Shown here piece after piece: positions 40,650 through 48,925 of a stretch of 64,000 nt of DNA (position 1 is its first letter; every line of letters starts with the position of its first letter). The notes below the pieces were generated by a model. That model had not been told where the DNA came from, made no database searches, and saw only the letters and a program-made list of their open reading frames with translations. The position numbers and the translations under genes are program-made. Source of the stretch: Ralstonia sp. UBA689 (GTDB taxonomy: Bacteria > Pseudomonadota > Gammaproteobacteria > Burkholderiales > Burkholderiaceae); the NCBI RefSeq assembly GCF_002298975.1, contig NZ_DBMV01000039.1, positions 14,413 through 78,412 on the forward strand. Direction: 5' to 3'.

Positions 40650-42161
40650 ATGCAATACAGGGACTTACGTGACTTTCTCGCCCAACTGGAACGCTCCGGC
40701 GAGCTGCGCCGGGTGCGCCAGCCGGTCTCTCCGCGGCTGGAGATGACCGAAGTCTGCGACCGTCTGCTGCGCGCTGAAGGGCCGGCGGTCGTGTTCGAGC
40801 AGCCCGTGGATGGCGCGCACAAGTACAACATGCCGGTGCTCGCCAACCTGTTCGGCACGCCGCGTCGCGTAGCGCTGGGCATGGGCGCGGAGTCGCTCGA
40901 CGAGCTACGCGACGTGGGCCGCCTGCTCTCCGCTTTAAAGGAACCCGAGCCGCCGCATGGCCTGCGCGAGGTCGGCAAGCTGTGGACCATGGCCAAGGCC
41001 GTGTGGGACATGGCACCGCGCAAGGTGTCGTCGCCGGCGTGCCAGGAGATCGTGTGGGAAGGCGACGATGTGGATCTGTCGCGCATTCCCGTGCAGACGT
41101 GCTGGCCCGGCGATGCCGCACCACTGGTGACGTGGGGGCTGGTCATCACGCGCGGACCGCACAAGAAGCGGCAGAACCTGGGCATCTACCGCCAGCAGGT
41201 CATCGGCCGCAACCAAGTCATCATGCGCTGGCTGGCGCATCGGGGCGGCGCGCTGGACTTTCGTGAGCACGCCATCGCCAACCCGGGCCAGCCCTTCCCG
41301 ATTGCCGTGGCGCTGGGTGCGGATCCAGCCACCATCCTCGGCGCCGTGACGCCGGTGCCGGATACGCTCTCGGAATACCAGTTCGCGGGCTTGCTGCGCG
41401 GCAGCAGAACCGAGCTGGCGACATGCCTCACCCCGTCGCTCGCGCAGGCCCAGTTGCAGGTGCCGGCTGGCGCCGAGATCGTGCTCGAAGGCCACATCCA
41501 GCCAGACCCGACACACCCGAGCGGCTATCAGCATGCGCTCGAAGGCCCGTTTGGCGACCATACCGGTTACTACAACGAGCAGGACTGGTTCCCCGTCTTC
41601 ACCGTCGAGCGCATCACCATGCGGCGCGATCCGATCTATCACTCCACGTATACGGGTAAGCCGCCCGACGAACCGGCCGTGCTGGGCGTGGCGCTCAACG
41701 AAGTGTTCGTGCCGCTGCTGCAAAAGCAGTTTCCGGAGATTGCCGACTTCTACCTGCCGCCCGAGGGTTGCAGCTACCGCATGGCGCTGGTCAGCATGAA
41801 GAAGCAGTACGCCGGCCACGCCAAGCGCGTGATGTTCGGCGTGTGGAGCTTCCTGCGGCAGTTCATGTATACGAAGTTCATCGTGGTGGTGGACGACGAC
41901 GTGGACCTGCGCGACTGGAAGGAAGTGATCTGGGCGATCACCACGCGCGTGGATCCGGCACGCGACACGGTGATGGTGGAGAACACCCCCATCGACTACC
42001 TCGACTTTGCCTCGCCTGTATCGGGCCTGGGCTCCAAGATGGGCATCGACGCCACCAACAAATGGCCCGGCGAGACCACGCGCGAATGGGGCCAGCCCAT
42101 CGTCATGGACGCGGCCGTCAAGACCAGGGTCGACGCCATGTGGGACACGCTCTTCCAGTAG
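40650..42161 (+). CDS. ubiD: UbiD-family decarboxylase (3-octaprenyl-4-hydroxybenzoate carboxy-lyase)
   Basis: A prenylated-FMN-dependent decarboxylase of ubiquinone synthesis. Its 503 residues contain the family segments GLVITRGPHKKRQNLGIYR, FPIAVALGADP and VPAGAEIVLEGHI. The EGPFGDHTGYY loop supplies conserved acidic residues. The ATG at 40650 (MQYRDLRDFL) matches the family start. The partner UbiX is not in the window. Confidence 0.96.
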   Translation: MQYRDLRDFLAQLERSGELRRVRQPVSPRLEMTEVCDRLLRAEGPAVVFEQPVDGAHKYNMPVLANLFGTPRRVALGMGAESLDELRDVGRLLSALKEPEPPHGLREVGKLWTMAKAVWDMAPRKVSSPACQEIVWEGDDVDLSRIPVQTCWPGDAAPLVTWGLVITRGPHKKRQNLGIYRQQVIGRNQVIMRWLAHRGGALDFREHAIANPGQPFPIAVALGADPATILGAVTPVPDTLSEYQFAGLLRGSRTELATCLTPSLAQAQLQVPAGAEIVLEGHIQPDPTHPSGYQHALEGPFGDHTGYYNEQDWFPVFTVERITMRRDPIYHSTYTGKPPDEPAVLGVALNEVFVPLLQKQFPEIADFYLPPEGCSYRMALVSMKKQYAGHAKRVMFGVWSFLRQFMYTKFIVVVDDDVDLRDWKEVIWAITTRVDPARDTVMVENTPIDYLDFASPVSGLGSKMGIDATNKWPGETTREWGQPIVMDAAVKTRVDAMWDTLFQ

Positions 42162-42190
42162 CAGCGCGGCTTGGCGGCGGAATCAGCAAG

Positions 42191-42204
42191 CGAACGATCG
42201 TTCG
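42191..42204. promoter_or_regulatory. Perfect 14-bp palindrome upstream of gabD
   Basis: CGAACGATCGTTCG lies 81 bp before the gabD ATG. The form resembles TetR-family operators. No adjacent regulator gene is present, so the cognate protein would be encoded elsewhere. Confidence 0.4.
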
Positions 42205-42242
42205 GTTATTCTTAGCGAGTTAAGCGACTGCTGCATCTAATA

Positions 42243-42262
42243 GGCAGGCCTCCCGGTCTGCC
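42243..42262 (+). terminator. Possible terminator of ubiD, or leader hairpin of gabD
   Basis: GGCAGGCC and GGTCTGCC form an 8-bp stem with one wobble around TCCC, followed by TTGCTTCCTTTC. It sits between the palindrome and the gabD ribosome site (CGGAGA). Confidence 0.4.
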
Positions 42263-42284
42263 TTGCTTCCTTTCGGAGACCGCC

Positions 42285-43790
42285 ATGGCCGAAGCACTCG
42301 ACTCCACCGCCGCCAACACGTTGGAGCGCATCAAAGACCGCACCCTCGTCAAAACGCAGTCCTACGTGGACGGCAACTGGATCGGCGCAGCGGACGGCGC
42401 CACCTTCCCCGTCTACGACCCCGCCACCAACACACAGCTGACCGATGTCGCCAATCTGGGCCACGCGGAGACGCTGCACGCCATCGACGCCGCCAACGCG
42501 GCCTGGCCCGCCTGGCGCGAACTGACCGGCAAAGACCGCGCGACCATCCTGCGCCGCTGGTTCGACCTGCTCATCGCCAACGCCGACGACCTCGCCGCGC
42601 TGATGACCGCCGAGCAGGGCAAGCCGCTGGCCGAAGCCCGCGGCGAGATCCTCTACGGCGCTTCCTTCATCGAATGGTTTGCCGAAGAGGCCAAGCGCGT
42701 CTCCGGCGACGTGATGGCCAGCACCTGGCGCGACAAGCGCATGGTGGTGCTCAAGCAGCCGGTGGGCGTGTGCGCTTCCATCACGCCGTGGAACTTCCCG
42801 CTGGCGATGATCACCCGCAAAGTGGCGCCAGCATTGGCCGCAGGCTGCACCATCGTCATCAAGCCGGCCGAGCAGACGCCGTTGTCGGCCCTGGCAATGG
42901 CTGAGCTGGCGCACCGCGCGGGCATTCCCAAGGGCGTGGTCAACGTGGTGACGGGCGATGCAGATCGCTCGATCGCGATTGGCAAGGCGCTGTGCGAATC
43001 ACCGATCGTGCGGCATCTGTCGTTCACAGGCTCGACGCCGGTGGGCCGCATTCTGATGCAGCAGTGCTCGCCGACGGTGAAGAAGGTAGCGCTGGAGCTG
43101 GGCGGCCATGCGCCGTTCATTGTGTTCGACGATGCGGACCTCGATGCCGCCGTGGAAGGCGCGGTGCAATCGAAATACCGCAACGCGGGCCAGACCTGCG
43201 TGTGCACGAACCGCTTCTACGTGCATGCGTCGGTCTACGACGCGTTTGTCGAGAAACTGTCGGCCAAGGTCAAGGGCATCAAGGTCGGCAACGGCTTCGA
43301 TGCGGGCGTGGTGCAAGGTCCGCTGATCGACGACCAAGCTGTCGAGAAAGTGCAGCGGCACATCAGCGACGCCACACAGAAGGGCGCGCGCCTGACCGCT
43401 GGCGGCAAGCTGATGCAGGGCTTCGGTTCACAGCGCTTCGTGGAGCCCACCGTGCTGGCCGATGCCACGCCCGACATGCTCATCGCGCGTGAAGAAACCT
43501 TTGGCCCCGTCTCCGCCATCTTCAAGTTCCAGGACGAAGCGGAAGTCGTGCGCCTGGCCAACGACACCGAATTCGGCCTTGCCTCATATTTCTTCAGCCG
43601 TGACATCGGCCGCATCTGGCGCGTGGCCGAGCAGCTCGAATACGGGATGGTCGGCATCAACACGGGGCTGATCTCCAACGAGGTGGCGCCATTCGGCGGC
43701 ATCAAGCAATCGGGTCTGGGCCGTGAAGGTTCGGTCTACGGCATCGATGAGTATCTCGAACTGAAGTACCTGTGCATGGGCGGCATCTGA
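42285..43790 (+). CDS. gabD: Succinate-semialdehyde dehydrogenase (NADP-type)
   Basis: Oxidises succinate semialdehyde to succinate in GABA and 4-hydroxybutyrate degradation. At 501 residues it has family length. The catalytic glutamate is in LELGGHAPF (about E271) and the nucleophilic cysteine in NAGQTCVCTNR (about C305). Cofactor motifs ITPWNFPLAM and FTGSTPVG are intact. The APFGGIKQSGLGREGS ending is typical of GabD. The GABA transaminase gene is not adjacent. It is followed 75 bp later by acetoacetyl-CoA synthetase. Confidence 0.94.
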   Translation: MAEALDSTAANTLERIKDRTLVKTQSYVDGNWIGAADGATFPVYDPATNTQLTDVANLGHAETLHAIDAANAAWPAWRELTGKDRATILRRWFDLLIANADDLAALMTAEQGKPLAEARGEILYGASFIEWFAEEAKRVSGDVMASTWRDKRMVVLKQPVGVCASITPWNFPLAMITRKVAPALAAGCTIVIKPAEQTPLSALAMAELAHRAGIPKGVVNVVTGDADRSIAIGKALCESPIVRHLSFTGSTPVGRILMQQCSPTVKKVALELGGHAPFIVFDDADLDAAVEGAVQSKYRNAGQTCVCTNRFYVHASVYDAFVEKLSAKVKGIKVGNGFDAGVVQGPLIDDQAVEKVQRHISDATQKGARLTAGGKLMQGFGSQRFVEPTVLADATPDMLIAREETFGPVSAIFKFQDEAEVVRLANDTEFGLASYFFSRDIGRIWRVAEQLEYGMVGINTGLISNEVAPFGGIKQSGLGREGSVYGIDEYLELKYLCMGGI

Positions 43791-43865
43791 GCCATCCCCA
43801 ACCCACCGGTCGACCCGCCATATAGAGCGGGCGGCCTCCCCCTTGCCTAACGGCGGAGGAGACAC

Positions 43866-45920
43866 ATGAGCACCATCCAGGAAGGCGCCCTGCTGTGGAC
43901 GCCCTCGGCTGACGTCATTGCGCGCTCGCGCCTGACGCATTACCTCGACTGGCTCGCACGCGAGCGCGGCTTGCGCTTCTCGGCCAACACCCCCGAGGGC
44001 TACGCGCAACTCTGGGAGTGGTCCACCACCAACCTCGAAGCGTTCTGGACCTCCGTCTGGGATTACCTCGACCTGCGTGCCTCCACACCCTTCACGCAGA
44101 TGCTGGGCGACCGCACCATGCCCGGCGCGCAATGGCTGGTCGGCGCCAAGCTGAACTACGTCGATCAGGTGATGCGCCATGTGGAGGAAGGCGGCAACCC
44201 CGACCGCACCGTCATCCGCTATGCGAGCGAGACCAAGCCGCTGGCCGATCTGTCATGGCGCGAGCTACGCCGCCGCGTCGCCTCGCTGGCCGATGCGCTG
44301 CGCAAGATGGGCGTGGTGCCCGGCGACCGCGTTGCCGCGTACCTGCCGAACACGCCGGACGCCATCGTCGCCTTCCTTGCCACGGCCAGCGTGGGGGCCA
44401 TCTGGTCGGTCTGCGCGCCCGACATGGGCCAGGTGGCCGTGATCGACCGCTTCCGCCAGATCGAACCCAAGGTGCTGATCGCGGTGGATGGCTATCACTA
44501 TGGCGGTCGCGCGTTCGACCGCACGGGCGTGGTCGCGGACATGGTTGCCGCGCTGCCGACGGTCGAACACCTCGTACTCGTGCCGCAACTGCATGGCGAG
44601 ATTGACCGCGCGCGCTTCCCGCAAGCCAAGGACTGGCGCGACATCACCGCGCATGATGTACCACTGGTCGTCACGCCCGTGGCGGCCGACCACCCGCTGT
44701 GGATTCTCTATTCGTCCGGCACCACCGGCATGCCCAAACCCATCGTGCACGGCCACGGCGGCCTGCTGCTGGTGCAGACGATGATGGGCGCGTTGCATCT
44801 GGATCTGGGCCCGGAAGACGTCTACCACTGGTACAGCAGCACCGGCTGGGTCATGTGGAATTCGCAGGCCAGCGGCCTGCTCGGCGGCGTCACGCTGGCA
44901 ATCTACGATGGCAACCCCGGCACGCCCGATCTCAACACGCTGTGGCGCTTCGCCCAGGATGCGGGCGTGACCTTCTTCGGCGCAGGCGCGGCATTCTTCG
45001 CCAACTGCCTGAAAGCCGGCATCGAGCCGGGCCGCGATTTCGACCTGTCGAAGCTGCGCGCAGTCGGTTCGACTGGCTCACCACTCTCCGCCGAGGCGTA
45101 CGACTGGATCTATCGCCATGTGAAGGCCGATGTGTGGCTCAATCCGATCTCGGGCGGCACCGACTTCGCCGGCTGCTTTGTGGGCGGTGTGGCCACCCTG
45201 CCCGTCTACGCCGGTGAGATGCAATGCCGCAATCTCGGCTCGCGCGTGGAGGCGCTGGACGAGGCTGGCCAGCCGCTCATCAATGCGGTGGGTGAGTTGG
45301 TGTGCACCGCGCCCATTCCGTCGATGCCGCTGTTCTTCTGGGGCGATGCCGACGGCAGCCGCTACCGCGACAGCTACTTCGACATGTACCCCGGCCAGTG
45401 GCGCCACGGCGACTGGATCAAGATCACCCCGCGCGGCGGCGCCATCATCTACGGGCGCTCGGACGCCACCATCAACCGCCACGGCATCCGCATGGGCACG
45501 GCCGAGTTGTACCGCGTGGTGGAAGACCTGCCCGAAGTGCTCGACAGCCTCGTCGTCGATCTGGAATTCCTGGGCCGCGAATCGTTCATGCCGCTCTTTG
45601 TCGTGCTGCGAGAGCACGCCGTGCTGGACGGCACATTGCGCGACACCATCAATGCGCGCATCCGGGCAGGGCTGTCGGCGCGACATGTGCCCAACGTCAT
45701 CGTCCAGGCGCCGGGCGTGCCGCGCACGCTGTCGGGCAAGAAGATGGAGGTGCCGATCAAGAAACTGTTGCTGGGTGCGCCGCCCGAGCGCATCGCCAAT
45801 CCTGATGCGATGGCCAATCCGAACGTGCTGGCGTGGTATGCGGACTACGCCAGCACGCTGGCCGCGCAAACCGGCGCTGCGGGCGAAGCCGCTCCGGCGC
45901 TGGAATCGTGGCGGAGCTAG
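43866..45920 (+). CDS. Acetoacetyl-CoA synthetase
   Basis: An AMP-forming ligase that activates acetoacetate, in ketone-body or polyhydroxybutyrate use. Its 684 residues show the adenylate motif YSSGTTGMPKPIVHG (about 279-293), the GGTDFAGCFVGG segment, and the C-terminal TLSGKKMEVPIKK with the reactive lysine (about 625). The long N-terminal domain beginning with LWTPSADVIARSRLTHYL and the YHWYSSTGWVMWN stretch distinguish this branch from acetyl-CoA synthetase. GGAGG lies just upstream of the ATG. Its position with gabD suggests a common C4-acid function. Confidence 0.93.
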   Translation: MSTIQEGALLWTPSADVIARSRLTHYLDWLARERGLRFSANTPEGYAQLWEWSTTNLEAFWTSVWDYLDLRASTPFTQMLGDRTMPGAQWLVGAKLNYVDQVMRHVEEGGNPDRTVIRYASETKPLADLSWRELRRRVASLADALRKMGVVPGDRVAAYLPNTPDAIVAFLATASVGAIWSVCAPDMGQVAVIDRFRQIEPKVLIAVDGYHYGGRAFDRTGVVADMVAALPTVEHLVLVPQLHGEIDRARFPQAKDWRDITAHDVPLVVTPVAADHPLWILYSSGTTGMPKPIVHGHGGLLLVQTMMGALHLDLGPEDVYHWYSSTGWVMWNSQASGLLGGVTLAIYDGNPGTPDLNTLWRFAQDAGVTFFGAGAAFFANCLKAGIEPGRDFDLSKLRAVGSTGSPLSAEAYDWIYRHVKADVWLNPISGGTDFAGCFVGGVATLPVYAGEMQCRNLGSRVEALDEAGQPLINAVGELVCTAPIPSMPLFFWGDADGSRYRDSYFDMYPGQWRHGDWIKITPRGGAIIYGRSDATINRHGIRMGTAELYRVVEDLPEVLDSLVVDLEFLGRESFMPLFVVLREHAVLDGTLRDTINARIRAGLSARHVPNVIVQAPGVPRTLSGKKMEVPIKKLLLGAPPERIANPDAMANPNVLAWYADYASTLAAQTGAAGEAAPALESWRS

Positions 45921-46073
45921 ACCGATCGGTTGTCTTAGGCTTTACAGTCTCCGCCAATCGTACGATGGCATGGCACAGACAGGCTGACTAACGTACAGAA
46001 TGCACCGGTGCACCAAGACACTGGGCTTGCTGCTTAGAAGCGTGCAACGCGCGCTTCGATACGGGGAGTCACC

Positions 46074-46811
46074 ATGCTTGCAACGACGAGCGTCCTGATC
46101 AAGACCGAGGACGGCCGCGAAGCGTTGGCTGCGCGTCGCCACGATATGCAGATGCGCCAGCGCCATCTGCTCATCCTCATCGATGGAGCCCGCACGGTCG
46201 GGCAATTGCACCAACTGCTGAGCGATTGGTCCGATCTGGACGCGCTGCTCATCGGGCTGCAACAGGCCGGAATGGTCGACGTGCTGCCAGGCGTCTCGCT
46301 GGAAGAGGCGCCAGACCCGGCGCCATCTGCCGATCCGTTTCACCCCATCACCTACTTCAACCGCCTACTCTTCGACGCAGAAACGGCGCATGGCGCGCTC
46401 TCGGCCATCTATGACGAACTGCCGCCACTGACCGGCATGACGCTCGGCCTGCAAACGGTAGCCGCCCCCGCCGACGTACCGGCCGCCAATGAGCCGCGCC
46501 TGCCTACCTGGGAATCGCCGGAGGTGCCCGTCCCGGAGGCTCGGACGCCCATTCCACCTGCCCCTGTTTCGCCCGAGTTGGCTGACGTGCTGCCCAATGT
46601 GCTCAAGGTGGAACTGATGCGGCTGACCATCACCCATTTCGGCTCGGCCGCCGGCGCCGCCCTGCCCTTGCTGCGCGGCTGCCGAGAGGATACGGAATCG
46701 CTATGTCACGTGATTGCCGCCTGCGCCAGGGCCGCAACTCCCGCCGCTGGCGAAACGGCTGCTGCCCGATTCGTCGATGCGGCCATGCGGGCAATGGCGC
46801 AGCGCCGTTAA
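46074..46811 (+). CDS. Hypothetical protein with an N-terminal winged-helix-like domain
   Basis: A 245-residue protein of a kind seen in Ralstonia and Cupriavidus but without assigned function. The N-terminal 75 residues (TEDGREALAARRHDMQMRQRHLLILIDGARTVGQL...LLIGLQQAGMVDVLPG) are helical and look like a small winged-helix fold. A proline-rich linker (about 80-160) follows, and then a helical C-terminal domain (about 165-245). It is a single gene. A ribosome site is weakly visible (GGGGAG). No catalytic motif is seen. Confidence 0.75.
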   Translation: MLATTSVLIKTEDGREALAARRHDMQMRQRHLLILIDGARTVGQLHQLLSDWSDLDALLIGLQQAGMVDVLPGVSLEEAPDPAPSADPFHPITYFNRLLFDAETAHGALSAIYDELPPLTGMTLGLQTVAAPADVPAANEPRLPTWESPEVPVPEARTPIPPAPVSPELADVLPNVLKVELMRLTITHFGSAAGAALPLLRGCREDTESLCHVIAACARAATPAAGETAAARFVDAAMRAMAQRR

Positions 46812-46983
46812 AGACCCACGCCTGGCCGATCCGATAACACCGAACGGCTGATGGCCGGCAAATGCCGCTGCCCCGAAGGGAAACGGATCGAGCGAAGCCG
46901 GCCGAACGCCCTGACCTTCCCGCACTTGCTGTGCTGCGCTTAGATGACCGGCCCCCGCCCGGTGGCCCAACCGAGAGCGCACC

Positions 46984-47580
46984 ATGTCTAAGATTCACGA
47001 GTCCCCCATTCACGACCTGCGCCCCACGCAACTGACCGTGGGCATGATCGAAGTCCAGGACAAGAAGCAACACCTCATGTCGCTTGCGCTTACGGACCAG
47101 CAGGCGCTCATGCAGGCCCATCCGATCCCAGCCGTGCTTGGGCCTCAAGGCAAGCTGTACATCACCGATCACCACCACCTCGGGCGGGCCGCCTTGGAAA
47201 GCCGCGTGGCCATCGGCTATTTCGAGGTGGAAGCGGATCTGTCCAAGTGCCACATCGACGATTTCTGGAAAGAAATGGACAAGAACCTATGGGGCCATCC
47301 TCTCGACGCGCATGGCGTCCGGCATTACTACGCGGCCATTCCCGACTGCCTGGACAAGCTGATCGACGACTCTTATCGCTCGCTGGCCGGCTACGTGCGC
47401 AATGCCGGCGGCTACGACAAAACGCCCACCGCTTTCGCAGAATTCGTGTGGGCGGATTTTTTCCGTCGCGCCATTTCGATTGAAGACCTGCAGACCGACT
47501 TCCAGGCCGCCGTACGCTGCGCGCTGCCGCTGGCACACAACAAGCTCGCCAGCGGGTTACCGGGATACAAGACGAAATAG
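46984..47580 (+). CDS. ParB/Srx-like fold protein (putative ParB-like nuclease family)
   Basis: A 198-residue protein. The first 85 residues carry a ParB/sulfiredoxin-like core: LRPTQLTVGMIEV, then IPAVLGPQGKLYITDHHHLGRAAL, matching the DxHHR-type loop. The helical C-terminal half (FWKEMDKNLWGH...DFQAAVRCALPLAHN) is characteristic of the stand-alone ParBc_2 proteins. It has no helix-turn-helix for parS binding and no ParA partner, so it is not a partition protein. Function is unknown; nuclease or nucleotide-binding activity is a guess from the fold. Confidence 0.8.
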   Translation: MSKIHESPIHDLRPTQLTVGMIEVQDKKQHLMSLALTDQQALMQAHPIPAVLGPQGKLYITDHHHLGRAALESRVAIGYFEVEADLSKCHIDDFWKEMDKNLWGHPLDAHGVRHYYAAIPDCLDKLIDDSYRSLAGYVRNAGGYDKTPTAFAEFVWADFFRRAISIEDLQTDFQAAVRCALPLAHNKLASGLPGYKTK

Positions 47581-47940
47581 CGACATAGCCGGTCGGCCGC
47601 CCACCCGATCGCACCAACGCTCGTGGCACATGCTCGCTTTCAGCGTGCGCTCAGGAAACGCGAGAGCGAATGGTGGCTTCCTCCAATTGCTGGTCAATCG
47701 GCTCACCGAAGTTCGCTTGGGTGCGAGAGCACACTCCTTCTAAGGGATGCCTCAAGACAACATGCTGCAAGGTGAATCATGGGAATTGTCGGTGACAGCA
47801 TGCATAGGGCGCCTTCCGGGCCAATACCGTGGCCCAGCCCCACTCGGGCTGGGCGAAGTCCTGCCTGGAACCAGGCAGCTGCGAATGCAGCGCACAGTGT
47901 GCCAGCAACGCCACTTTTCATGCGACCGCCCTCACTCCGC
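47581..47940. other. Intergenic region with two tandem perfect hairpins
   Basis: About 400 bp lie between the ParB-like gene and tRNA-Gly. No gene is convincing. It holds GCCCAGCCC/GGGCTGGGC (47832-47854, 5-nt loop) followed 6 bp later by CTGCCTGG/CCAGGCAG (47861-47878, 2-nt loop). Neither is followed by a T-run. Confidence 0.5.
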
Positions 47941-47970
47941 TTGCCCAACCGCCGCAACCCCGCATAGAAT
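47941..47970 (+). promoter_or_regulatory. Probable promoter of tRNA-Gly
   Basis: TTGCCC (47941-47946) and TAGAAT (47965-47970) are spaced by 18 bp, 10 bp before the mature tRNA 5' end. Confidence 0.55.
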
Positions 47971-47980
47971 GTTGGGCTAC

Positions 47981-48054
47981 GCGGGCGTCGTATAATGGTA
48001 ATACCCTAGCTTCCCAAGCTAGAGCCGTGGGTTCGATTCCCATCGCCCGCTCCA
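47981..48054 (+). tRNA. tRNA-Gly (anticodon CCC)
   Basis: A 74-nt cloverleaf from GCGGGCG to CGCCCGCTCCA, with an encoded CCA end. The anticodon stem-loop CTAGCTTCCCAAGCTAG has loop TTCCCAA, so the anticodon is CCC. The D arm (CGTATAATGGTAATAC) and T arm (GTTCGATTC) are canonical. Confidence 0.97.
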
Positions 48055-48066
48055 CCGAATTGTCTG

Positions 48067-48089
48067 AAGCCGCCCTCGGCGGCTTTTTT
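48067..48089 (+). terminator. Intrinsic terminator of tRNA-Gly
   Basis: GCCGCC and GGCGGC form a stem with a CTC loop, followed by six T residues, 13 bp after the tRNA. Confidence 0.85.
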
Positions 48090-48129
48090 GTTGCCTGCCC
48101 GCCCTCGTGGCAGACGGCACGGGATCTTC

Positions 48130-48903
48130 ATGCAGCCCACCGAACAGCCGGGCACCGGCCCCGACGACGCTACGCCGGAATCACAAGACGCTAGCACCGC
48201 CGATAGCACCGAATTGGACACCGGCGCCGGCCACCCGCGCCGCATCCGCTCCTTCGTGCGCCGCGCTGGCCGCACCTCGACCGGCCAACAGCGCGCCATC
48301 GACGAACTCGGCCCGCGCTTCCAACTGCCTTACAGCACCGCGCCGCTCGATTGGGACGCCGCCTTCGGCCGCACGGGCGCCAAGCGCATCTTCGAAATCG
48401 GCTTCGGCATGGGCGAGACCACCGCGCACATCGCGCAACTGCGTCCGGACGACGATTTTCTGGGCGTGGAAGTGCACGAGCCGGGCGTGGGCGCGCTGCT
48501 CAAGCTGATCGGCGAACGCGAGATTGGCAACATCCGCATCGTCTCGCACGATGCGGTGGAAGTGCTGGCACAGATGATTCCGGAAGGTACGTTGGATGGC
48601 ATCCACGTGTTCTTCCCCGACCCGTGGCACAAGAAGCGCCACAACAAGCGGCGCCTGATCCAGGGCCCGTTTGTGGCACGCCTGGCCGCGCACCTGAAGC
48701 CCGGCGGCTACCTGCACTGCGCAACAGACTGGGAGGAATACGCTCACCAGATGCTGGAGGTGCTCTCGGCCGAGCCGCTGCTCGAGAACACCGCAAGCGG
48801 CTTCGCCCCGCGCCCCGATTACCGCCCCGTCACCAAGTTCGAGAAGCGCGGCCTGCGCCTCGGGCACGGCGTGTGGGACGTAGTCTTCCGCAAGCGCGCC
48901 TGA
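48130..48903 (+). CDS. trmB: tRNA (guanine-N7)-methyltransferase
   Basis: Methylates G46 of tRNAs with S-adenosylmethionine. The 257-residue protein has a disordered N-terminal 45 residues, then a class I methyltransferase fold: EIGFGMGETT (SAM binding), FLGVEVHEPGVG, HVFFPDPWHKKRHNKRRL (catalytic and RNA-binding motif) and CATDWEEYA. The ATG at 48130 is chosen over a TTG upstream. It lies directly after tRNA-Gly and its terminator, so it has its own promoter, not located here. Confidence 0.97.
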   Translation: MQPTEQPGTGPDDATPESQDASTADSTELDTGAGHPRRIRSFVRRAGRTSTGQQRAIDELGPRFQLPYSTAPLDWDAAFGRTGAKRIFEIGFGMGETTAHIAQLRPDDDFLGVEVHEPGVGALLKLIGEREIGNIRIVSHDAVEVLAQMIPEGTLDGIHVFFPDPWHKKRHNKRRLIQGPFVARLAAHLKPGGYLHCATDWEEYAHQMLEVLSAEPLLENTASGFAPRPDYRPVTKFEKRGLRLGHGVWDVVFRKRA

Positions 48904-48925
48904 CCACGCCCGGGCGCTTGATGGT

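Noticed and set aside
46984..47580. Chromosome or plasmid partition protein ParB
   Set aside because: It lacks a helix-turn-helix and a ParA neighbour, and its length and C-terminus fit the stand-alone ParB-like family instead.
47981..48054. tRNA-Gly as attachment site of an integrated element
   Set aside because: I saw no repeat of the tRNA 3' end and no integrase gene in the window.
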